The notes beneath the pieces were generated by a model, which was given only the letters and a program-made list of their open reading frames with translations, ran no database searches and had not been told where the DNA came from. Of a DNA stretch of 64,000 nucleotides, positions 56,682 through 64,000 are shown piece after piece (within the stretch, counting starts at the first letter, position 1; each line of letters starts with the position of its first letter). This stretch comes from Sinonovacula constricta. Taxonomy: Eukaryota > Mollusca > Bivalvia > Cardiida > Solecurtidae. The stretch covers positions 20,540,956-20,604,955 of the forward strand of contig CM017564.1 of the NCBI GenBank assembly GCA_007844125.1. Reading direction: 5' to 3'. The translations under genes and the position numbers were made by a program.

Positions 56682-57082
56682 GACAACTGATCATGACTAT
56701 GTTAGTAGAAAGTTTCTGGCACAACCCAGCAAGAAAATGAGTTGCCCGGCTACTGCCACCATAAGGGAGTTGGTCAGATTTCCATCACATAAGGCAAATG
56801 AACACACGCCACCATTTATCTAGGTAAAAGCACTGTACCATAAATGATTCATTTACTTGATATTTTGAAAGCATAAATAGTGAATGTACAAGGTGTTATG
56901 TTTTTAAATTATAATATATACTTTATCCACAGATTGAGGGGCTGCCTACCAAAACAGCACAGCAACATGTAGTAGAGGAAATATAGTGCAGTCTTGCTGC
57001 CAAGGATATTGTACAAACACAAATTGTATACATACTAACCGTAACCCCAGAAAGCAGCCACAATGGACACCCATTGAACCAG
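56682..57082 (+). pseudogene. CaRF (ALS2CR8)-like domain fragment
   Basis: Exon 56682-56822 reads YVSRKFLAQPSKKMSCPATA and TIRELVRFPSHKANE to a stop. After a second acceptor at about 56932 comes IEGLPTKTAQQHVVEE, a stop, then VYILTVTPESSHNGHPLNQ and a GTTTAT donor. SKKM-CPA, RE-VRFP and S-HNGHPL are landmarks of the calcium-responsive transcription factor domain, which in invertebrates is also widespread in transposon-derived genes. Two stops mark it as broken. Confidence 0.5.
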
Positions 57083-57936
57083 GTTTATAATATACATGTA
57101 ATATATTTAAATTATACAACTCTTTATAAAGTTAAGTTCGAAGGAAAAAGAAACAACCGAAGCAGTGCACTCAACCATGAATCAGTCATTAGTCTAACTG
57201 ATCATATTTTATAAATTGTAGTGATCTAACAACTATTACCTATTAAAAACAAATCCATCAAGTCACACCTAAATTACAAAGTTTCGGCTTGAGTGATGCG
57301 AAGTTCGTGATTGTCCAACACAGTTATAGTGAGGGCTAGTTGCTTAGGTGGGCATGGGTACAACTTGTCTTAGGAAGGATTAACTCCTTTCCCCACAGTT
57401 TATTGTTATAAAGTGACATTTAAAGTTGCATCTTTTGTAAGTAGTTTATAATAACCTCGCTAATTAAATTAAGATTAGATGTCATAAAGTAAACATCACA
57501 TATGAACTAATTTTACAACATTTTTACTAAATGGTTATGAGTGCCTGTTTCATTCCAAGCCATTTTAAAATTGTGTATGCATTATATATTTTATGTTAGG
57601 TAAAGTAAAAATATGACAAAATAAATAAGGGGTGGTAATTATAATTATTCTTCTATCATGAAAATAATGTGATTGTAACCAAAACATAAACATAAAAATT
57701 AAGTTGAAAGTTTACAATACATAATATTCTGTTATTATTTCAATTCCAATGCTAGTTCTGAATAAGGCTCTTTATGCCATAAAAGTCACCAAAATCTTGC
57801 CACTGACTTTGAGCAAAAATGTTAACATTCTCCTCTCTGCTTTTTGTTTTTTATACAACCAAAAGTTTGAACTGCATTCACTGGAATATCTTGTGTTTTT
57901 GGAATTATTTATACTCTTCAAGGTTATCTTTAATTT
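57083..57936. other. AT-rich, no gene recognised
   Basis: No motif or repeat identified. Confidence 0.4.
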
Positions 57937-58424
57937 CGATGCAATGGTCTACCCGGTCTAAGGTGGCAAAGATGCCGGAACCCACCAGGGATATCCGGCT
58001 TAAGACAGATCCCAACTTGGAACGGGTAGTTGAAAATGCTGCCAAAACCGCATCGAGTGGGCCTGTTGAGGAGCCTATGGAGGTTGCGGTTCCTGATTCC
58101 GCCCCTCTTGGGAACACCCAGCTCGCCGAAAGGAGTGTTGACCCGGTGCCGTCAACCTCATCTGGCCGCAGTGGGTCGGAATTACGTAGGTCCCCTCATA
58201 AAAGAGTGGGTAATGAACCTGCGAGTAAGGCTGCGTCGACGGTTTAAAAGAGGACAGGCCGAAATAACAGCAAAACCAACCCGCTGGTCGTAAAGGGCAG
58301 CGTCAACCTCGCTCTTCAGAGTCGGGGTGGCAAAACCCTAATGATCGCCAGTGGGGCCCTGAGAAGAGGGTGAGGGAAGATCGTAGTCGGTCAACCAATA
58401 AAAAGAAAGGAAAGGTTGAGATAG
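57937..58424 (+). mobile_element. Fragment of the TatD-carrying retrotransposon ORF
   Basis: It aligns with 10803-11335 of the LTR element (QWSTRSKVAKMPEP and on through SELRRSPHKRVGNEPA), with a three-base insertion near 58160 and two deletions near 58226 and 58268. It covers only the disordered middle of the third ORF; no LTR, zinc finger or TatD part is adjacent. The left part is still in frame. It ends exactly where the duplicated transmembrane-exon segment begins. Confidence 0.85.
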
Positions 58425-58535
58425 TCTGTGATTAAATAGGTTATCTTCGGGCGAATACATTTGTTCAATTGTGTTTAGTTGATTTAATAGTGTTTTTTTT
58501 GTTATCTTTGTAACCTAATAATTCACTATTGACAG

Positions 58536-58649
58536 GTCGGGATCGGACTCAGATGATTGTCATCATAGCAGTCCCGGCAGTGGTTGTGTTTGTTTTAATC
58601 GCTGCTGTGACAGTATATTTACGGAGGAAAAGTGCTGCCCGACAAGCAA
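58536..58649 (+). CDS. Transmembrane exon of a host-type membrane protein, copy 1
   Basis: Flanked by an ACTATTGACAG acceptor and a GCAA|GTAAGT donor. The frame gives MIVIIAVPAVVVFVLIAAVT, then VYLRRKSAARQ, a classical membrane helix with basic stop-transfer. The next exon (58867, after TTTTGCAG) continues in the matching phase with DDGLKNDNYVP. A last exon may start at 59294 (PTSNFEQSAG-stop in one frame). The extracellular part is not visible. Identity unknown. Confidence 0.55.
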
Positions 58650-58866
58650 GTAAGTTAAGACAATACATGTAATATCTTTAAATAAAAGATGTGGCAATAG
58701 TAACACAAAATTAATGGGAATAGGGCGGAAGTATAATTTAAAAAAAAAACAGTCCTAAGCGGTTTTGCTGTAGCCGGGAGGTTACAGGTTCTGTATATCA
58801 AATTTACTGACCTGTATTAATGTAGAATGTGTTAACGGGACTTTAAATAAGTTTGTTATTTTGCAG

Positions 58867-59330
58867 GAGATGATGGGTTAAAAAACGACAACTATGTACC
58901 TTCTAACAATGTTCTCTTGGATATTGCATTTCTGCTCCATAAGTGTTACATCAAAATCACAATTCACTGGGGACACTGGGCGACCATTGTTCTTCTTCGA
59001 AGGGGATTTTTCGCATTTTGTGTAATTCTGCATTACGCAAGACAAACATTGAACTATAGTGTTAACACACTCAACACATAAATATTTGCGCCAAACACTT
59101 GCATACACAAACCATTCGAAGCAGTTGGCACAAACGTTATGCTACATATGCATATTCTTATAAGATAATAGCTTCACATTTATTGTAATTGGACAGACTT
59201 TTTAAATATCCCAATTCGGGGTTGTCTCCCTTGCCAAAAATATGATAAACATTCAATATTAGGATTTATAATATCTGTTTTTATCTATTTCAGATCCCAC
59301 AAGCAATTTTGAGCAAAGTGCAGGGTAAAA
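58867..59330 (+). CDS. Probable cytoplasmic exons of the same gene
   Basis: Exon start at 58867 (DDGLKNDNYVPSNN, with a possible tyrosine signalling motif) and a final exon from about 59294 with a stop near 59329. The donor of the first piece is not clear, so boundaries are provisional. Confidence 0.35.
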
Positions 59331-60204
59331 TGAGCTAGAAATAGTTACGAAAAAAACAACAACAACAATTGGTGACAATTCCAAAAATGATTATGGAGAA
59401 GATATTAAACCATGCAGGACTCGATAAGTTGACTAAAAACCATTACCAATTTATGCAATAAAGATAAAAAAGACCACCAGCAAGATAAAGTTGATACTGT
59501 CAATTCATACTTATGATTATTTGCCAAGCAATTGTCAAAAGCTATTGTATATATTGGTTTCTTCTCAAATGACTATGCCTGTTTTTCTTTGTTGAGTTTC
59601 ATAAATATTATATTTATATTTAAAAATGTACATAGACCTCAAACCCGCGTACTATTTCGAGACTAACCGTTTACGTGGCAGAAGGCACCGCCCCTAAGGT
59701 CGGTCACTTATCACAGTTAACTGATTTCATATTGTACAAATCTGTATCAAAGACGTTTCCCAAGACCTTGGCTTGTTGGTCTGGAAAAGTCAATTTATTT
59801 TGCTTTGACATCCTTTTTACGGTGTTTTATTCATCAAATCCAAAGAAAAATGATCAAAATTAAAGTATAGAAACTGTTCATACGACAAAAGAAATGACAA
59901 TGTGTCATGTACCATCGAAGCGGCTACTGATGGGTTTATTCTACTGTGTATAGCATCGCCTCTTTTGTTGTTGTAAACTTTACATTTGACTGGCATGAAC
60001 AAATCTGTGCTTTTTCATATATTAATTTATGTTACAATATCAATCGAGCCTTTATATATTTTCGCGCGCTCGTCTTCGTCCCGCTCCTTTTTCTATATAT
60101 GTTTATTTAAATTGTATTAATCTTGCTGATTTATGGACTGGTTAAGGGTTCTCCCAAAACTAGTAGTTCCATGTATGTTGGTATTTTCCTGGTCTATTTC
60201 ATTA
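59331..60204. other. Intergenic
   Basis: No gene recognised. Confidence 0.35.
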
Positions 60205-60558
60205 TTGTCTGTGATTAAATAGGTTATCTTCGGGCAAATACATTTGTACAATTTTGTTTAGTTGATTTAACTGTGTTGTTTTTTCTTATCTTTGTAACCT
60301 AATAATTCACTATTGAGATGTCGGGATCAGACTCAGTTGATTGTCATCATAGCAGTCCCGGCAGTGGTTGTTTCTATCGCTGCTGTGACAGTATATTTAC
60401 GGAGGAAAAGTGCTGCCCGACAAGAAGTAAATTAAGACAATAAAAGATGTGGCGATAGTAACAGTTAAATGAACGGGAATAGGGCGGAAGTATAATTAAA
60501 AACAACAACAGTCCTAAGCGGTGTTGCTGTAGGCGGGAGGTTACAGGTTCTGTATATC
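60205..60558 (+). repeat. Second copy of the transmembrane-exon segment
   Basis: About 350 bases matching 58425-58795, including the exon (60318-60425). The acceptor has changed from GACAG to GAGAT and six bases are missing within the helix (in frame), so this copy is probably not spliced. It ends where a LINE inserted. Confidence 0.85.
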
Positions 60559-60776
60559 TGTATTTTGTATTTTGGGTTTAAAGGCACACCGACACATTAT
60601 AGGTCATATGGCGCCGAATAAAGTTAAATTAATCAACATTGAAGTTTAACAGTGTTAAAACTAAAATTGGTATTTCGGAACGTGAAAATATACAAGTTAA
60701 AAATATTTGAAAACAAATATATATATGGATAACAGTATTAAAATTTGCAAAGATATCACAATAAAGTGTTAAGACA

Positions 60777-61396
60777 TTACAATCGGTTAAAAATGCAAAT
60801 TTCTTTTAAAAAACAAACAAGTGTAGCGTTGGACACTGTCTTAAACAAATCAAACATGGTATTGACATTAAAATATTTAGATCGTATGTGGTTGGTGTCA
60901 ATACAGTCTAATAAAATATGCTTAACTGTCAGTGGTTCCTGACAAGGAACACACTCAGGTTGGTCTTCTCTTTGTAAAAGATAAGAATGAGTTAGTCTAG
61001 AATGACCTATTCGACAGCGGGTAAGAACAACGTCCTCCTGTCTGTCGTCTCTAGGAATAGAGGTATAAGAACCAACCTTAGGTTTGATGTCGTGTAATTT
61101 GTTATGGATAGTACTATCCCAACTTGTTTGCCATTTAGATAAAACGTATCTATTTATACATGGTTTAAAATCTGTATGGGGTATGCAAATATCTGCTTCA
61201 TTAAGATTTGAAGCAGACTTTGCATTTTTGTCTGCATCCTCGTTGCCTCGGATGCCTACATGACTAGGCAGCCAACAGAAAACGATGTTCTTGTCTAAAG
61301 AAATTTCGTTGAGCTTCAAAAGAAGTGTACTTATGTAAGGGTTAGACAAATTCATAGTTTTAATGGATTGTAAAACTGACAATGAGTCGGTGAATA
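60777..61396 (-). pseudogene. LINE ORF2 RNase H C-terminal part
   Basis: It continues the previous ORF after the deletion: SVLQSIKTMNLSN, WLPSHVGIRGNEDADKNAKS (last RNase H acid), then ERCQ-like CVPCQEPLTVKHILLDC, a Cys/His end segment, and a stop at 60777. The missing bases remove the Glu in TAEIQA, an essential RNase H residue, seen intact in the copies at 29.9 and 49.5 kb. Confidence 0.8.
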
Positions 61397-64000
61397 CTAT
61401 AAACTTTGTACCCGAAAGGAGGGTAACTTTTGTTTAGTAATATGGAATTTACTAACTGAAGCGCAGCCGACATACGAGTCGGCCTTTGAACCATCCGTAT
61501 AAATTTCAATATAATCTGAGTATTTCCTATTGCGCAATTCAAGAAATCTTGTGCGAAGTACAAGGTGGTCTGTATTGGATTTATTATTGTCACATAGAGT
61601 TAAATCAACGTAAGGAGTTTTTAATTGCCAAGGTGGACTGTCCAAAATATTATTTTTCATCACTTTATGTAAATTAAGTTGTGACGATTGTATAGAATCT
61701 AACATACGTAAACCAAAGGGTTTTATTGCCGTCGGTTTACGATCGTACAAATTTTCATATTTAGGATTAAAAACGCTATCATGTACAGGATTTTTCGGGT
61801 TAGATTTTATTTTTAAAACAAACTGAAGCGCAAGTTTCTCTCGTCTTAGGTAGAGTGATGGTTCATTTGCTTCGACGTAAAGGCTCTCCACAGGAGAGGT
61901 TCTGAAGGCTCCAAGAGCTAGGCGAAGTCCTTGGTTGTGAACAACGTCTAGCATCTGGAGGTATGATCTCCTGGCAGAACCGTAAACAATGCTACCGTAA
62001 TCCAATTTTGATCTTATTAGAGATCTATACAGCTGTAGTAAAACCTTTCTGTCAGCTCCCCAGTCGGTATGTGATAAAAATTTTAACAAGTTTAGAGATT
62101 TAAGACATTTAGTTTTAACATATTTAATATGAGGTATAAAAGACAATTTGCTGTCAAATATGACACCAAGAAATTTCGTTTCCTTGACGACAGGAATACG
62201 AATGTTATTTAAAAATAGTTCAGGGTCATTATGTACAGATCTTTTCTGACAGAAATGCATGCAGTTTGTTTTAGTAGTTGAAAATTTGAAACCATTGTTA
62301 TTGCTCCAAGTTTGTAATTTATTGAGGCATTGTTGTAATTGCCTCTCTATTGTGTTCATATGTTTTGAACGATAACATATAAGAAAATCGTCCACATAAA
62401 GTGAACAATCGACTCCTGGATTAAGAGTTTTTACAATGTTATTTATTTTGATGTTAAAGAGAGTAACAGATAATATACTTCCCTGAGGGACACCTTGTTC
62501 CTGTTTATAAACAGAAGACAAGGTAGACCCAATTTTAACTTGGAAGTTTCTGTCAGAAAGAAAACTGTTAATAAATGTTGGTAAACGACCCTTGAGACCA
62601 AGGTCACCTAGATCCTTTAAAATCCCATGTTTCCATGTTGTATCGTAAGCCTTTTCAAGATCAAAGAACACCGCTACGAGGTGTTCTTTCTTGATAAAGG
62701 CATCACGGATAAAAGTTTCAAAACGAACGAGATGATCTAGTGTACTTCGTTGGTTTCTGAATCCACTTTGGAATTCTGTTAATAGATTGTTTGATTCAAG
62801 ATACCAAACGAGTCTTGTATTAATCATACGTTCTAGTGTTTTACAAATACAACTTGTCAAAGCTATAGGTCTATAACTTGTAGGGTCGGTTGGATCCTTA
62901 CCTTGTTTAGGTATTGGAATAACGAAAGCATTTTTCCATGAATCTGGAACATCTCCAGAAAACCAGATTTCGTTATATATAGATAAAAGTAACTTTAAGG
63001 AAGTATGAGGTAAATGTTTCAAAAATTGATAAGGAATATCATCAGGGCCAGCAGCGGTATCATGCGATTTATTAAGTGCTTCTCTTAGCTCTTTTAAAGA
63101 AAATGGTTGATTATAATTTTCGCTGTTGTTTGATTTAAAGTTTATTTCATGTTTTTCCTCACGTTGTTTTATATTTTGGAATTCTTTAGAATAATTTTCA
63201 GATGAGGAATTTTGTGCAAAACCTTTAGCAAGAGTATCTGAAATATCTTTCTTGTTTGTTATAATCGAATCACTGGTTTTTAAATGATTAACTGTATTAG
63301 ATGAAACTTTACCGCTGATTTTTCTTATAGCCGACCAAACATTTTTAACTGTTGTTTTACTGGTTATACCAGAGACAAATTTCTGCCATGATTTTCTTTT
63401 GGCTTGTTTAATTATTTTTCGGCTTTCAGCCCTTTCATTTCTGAAATTATTTAAATTTGCACTTGTAGGTCTAATATTAAATTTTTTAAGTGCAGCTCTA
63501 CGTTTCCTTATTGCCCTTTTACATTCATCGTTAAACCAAGGTTTGTTACGCTTTGACTTTGCCGTGGTCTTAGGGATACATTTTTCCGCTATGCTATGTA
63601 GAAGTTTTGAGAATGAGTGAATTTTATCATCAGCATTCTCAAAGGTTGAAGTATTCAATTCTTCATTACAAAATATTGAGAATAATTCCCAATTTGCTCT
63701 GTTCATTCGCCAATCATTTAAATTGACATATTCATTATTTAGTATTATGGGGAAGTGATCACTTCCACATAGATCATCATGAACATCCCAACTATAATCA
63801 AAATATAACGAGGGGTGACATAAAGTAAGATCAAAGGCGGAATAGTGCCCTGTAGCAGGATGCAAGTAAGTTGCCTTTTTATTGTTCATAAGGCAGATAT
63901 CATTTTGGGATATAAAGTCTTCTAATGTTTTACCGATATTGTTGTAATCAGAACATCCCCATAGCGGGTTATGTCCGTTAAAATCTCCAACAAGAATATA
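61397..64000 (-). CDS. LINE ORF2: endonuclease and reverse transcriptase
   Basis: More than 860 codons, open through the window edge. AP-type endonuclease: GDFNGHNPLWG (about 63970) and SDHFPI (about 63758). Linker with basic helices. Reverse transcriptase: SYRPIALTSCICKTLERMIN, VAVFFDLEKAYDTTWKHG, EQGVPQGSILSVTLFN, catalytic CSLYVDDFLICY (about 62390). Then the thumb and the start of RNase H (YTDGSKADSYVGCASVS). The frame is lost at about 61410 through a roughly 73-base deletion. The protein nicks target DNA and reverse-transcribes its own RNA there. Apart from RNase H the visible part has no stop, so this copy is recent. Confidence 0.9.
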   Translation of the reverse strand, partial: YILVGDFNGHNPLWGCSDYNNIGKTLEDFISQNDICLMNNKKATYLHPATGHYSAFDLTLCHPSLYFDYSWDVHDDLCGSDHFPIILNNEYVNLNDWRMNRANWELFSIFCNEELNTSTFENADDKIHSFSKLLHSIAEKCIPKTTAKSKRNKPWFNDECKRAIRKRRAALKKFNIRPTSANLNNFRNERAESRKIIKQAKRKSWQKFVSGITSKTTVKNVWSAIRKISGKVSSNTVNHLKTSDSIITNKKDISDTLAKGFAQNSSSENYSKEFQNIKQREEKHEINFKSNNSENYNQPFSLKELREALNKSHDTAAGPDDIPYQFLKHLPHTSLKLLLSIYNEIWFSGDVPDSWKNAFVIPIPKQGKDPTDPTSYRPIALTSCICKTLERMINTRLVWYLESNNLLTEFQSGFRNQRSTLDHLVRFETFIRDAFIKKEHLVAVFFDLEKAYDTTWKHGILKDLGDLGLKGRLPTFINSFLSDRNFQVKIGSTLSSVYKQEQGVPQGSILSVTLFNIKINNIVKTLNPGVDCSLYVDDFLICYRSKHMNTIERQLQQCLNKLQTWSNNNGFKFSTTKTNCMHFCQKRSVHNDPELFLNNIRIPVVKETKFLGVIFDSKLSFIPHIKYVKTKCLKSLNLLKFLSHTDWGADRKVLLQLYRSLIRSKLDYGSIVYGSARRSYLQMLDVVHNQGLRLALGAFRTSPVESLYVEANEPSLYLRREKLALQFVLKIKSNPKNPVHDSVFNPKYENLYDRKPTAIKPFGLRMLDSIQSSQLNLHKVMKNNILDSPPWQLKTPYVDLTLCDNNKSNTDHLVLRTRFLELRNRKYSDYIEIYTDGSKADSYVGCASVSKFHITKQKLPSFRVQSL

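Larger units (their letters stand above)
60559..64000 (-). mobile_element. Longest RNase H LINE copy, running off the window
   Basis: The 3' tail lies at 60559-60620 (reverse complement of GGCGCCATATGACC..AAACCC). The ORF2 reads leftward from beyond 64000, so the 5' end is outside the window. It is probably of the I/Nimb group because RNase H follows the RT. Confidence 0.9.

Noticed and set aside
1..64000. CRISPR arrays, bacterial operons, rRNA genes
   Set aside because: No regularly spaced short repeats with unique spacers were seen, and introns with animal-type mobile elements show a eukaryotic genome.

Overview
The window looks like AT-rich, intron-containing animal DNA, most likely from a mollusc and probably a bivalve. 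The reasons are Ty3 elements with a tRNA-Leu-type primer site, tRNA-derived SINEs, Polinton/Maverick relics, YqaJ-carrying THAP/DDE transposons and canonical GT-AG introns. This assignment is inferred from the type of mobile DNA; no conserved host gene was recognised. Almost everything identifiable is mobile DNA or its remains, with a few short exon sets that look like host or virus-like cellular genes.

Layout. 0-6.7 kb: a LINE ORF1 remnant, a Harbinger-type MITE, a three-exon minus-strand gene, a reverse-oriented SINE, a 41-bp palindrome and a transmembrane exon. 6.7-13.2 kb: a complete-ended Ty3/gypsy-like LTR retrotransposon with 260-bp LTRs, GTGT target duplication, tRNA-Leu primer site and polypurine tract. 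Its gag begins with a helix-hairpin-helix, its integrase ends in a PHD finger, and the position of a retroviral env holds a long reading frame ending in a TatD-family metal-dependent nuclease domain. A splice donor in each LTR and an acceptor just before that frame suggest a spliced subgenomic mRNA. 15-20.3 kb (minus): Polinton-like remains (DNA polymerase B C-terminal half, integrase), orphan ORFs, and a BIR-domain gene overlapping a Cys/His ORF. 21-25 kb: two SINEs and a DDE fragment. 25.7-31.8 kb: THAP/DDE transposase copies and LINE pieces. 32-35.3 kb (minus): PolB N-terminal half and a Mutator-like transposase. 36-39 kb: a TTCATGAA-rich array, a 36-bp coding minisatellite, and a promoter-like block with repeated TGACGTCA boxes. 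39.8-41.1 kb (minus): a 59-residue membrane ORF and a complete four-exon micro-exon gene. 41.2-50.5 kb: one LINE copy split by a THAP-transposase/YqaJ-nuclease transposon with identifiable ends. 50.7-56.4 kb: LINE tail, PolB middle piece, a second micro-exon gene, a PC4-like gene and a second Polinton integrase. 56.7-60.5 kb: a CaRF-like fragment, a second fragment of the TatD-carrying element, and a duplicated transmembrane exon. 60.6-64 kb (minus): the longest LINE copy, leaving the window inside its endonuclease.

How the parts relate. One LINE family, with RNase H and a recognisable 3' tail, accounts for at least six insertions and is both target and vector of rearrangement. The most unusual system is the LTR retrotransposon carrying a TatD-type nuclease with all six metal-ligand residues still encoded, plus a PHD reader on the integrase; a second genomic fragment shows it is a family trait. 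Also notable are the interleaved opposite-strand genes of the THAP/YqaJ transposon and two micro-exon paralogues lying beside Polinton relics.

Limits. All identifications are from reading motifs by eye. Many genes are broken, boundaries given as approximate should be treated so, and no database search was possible.
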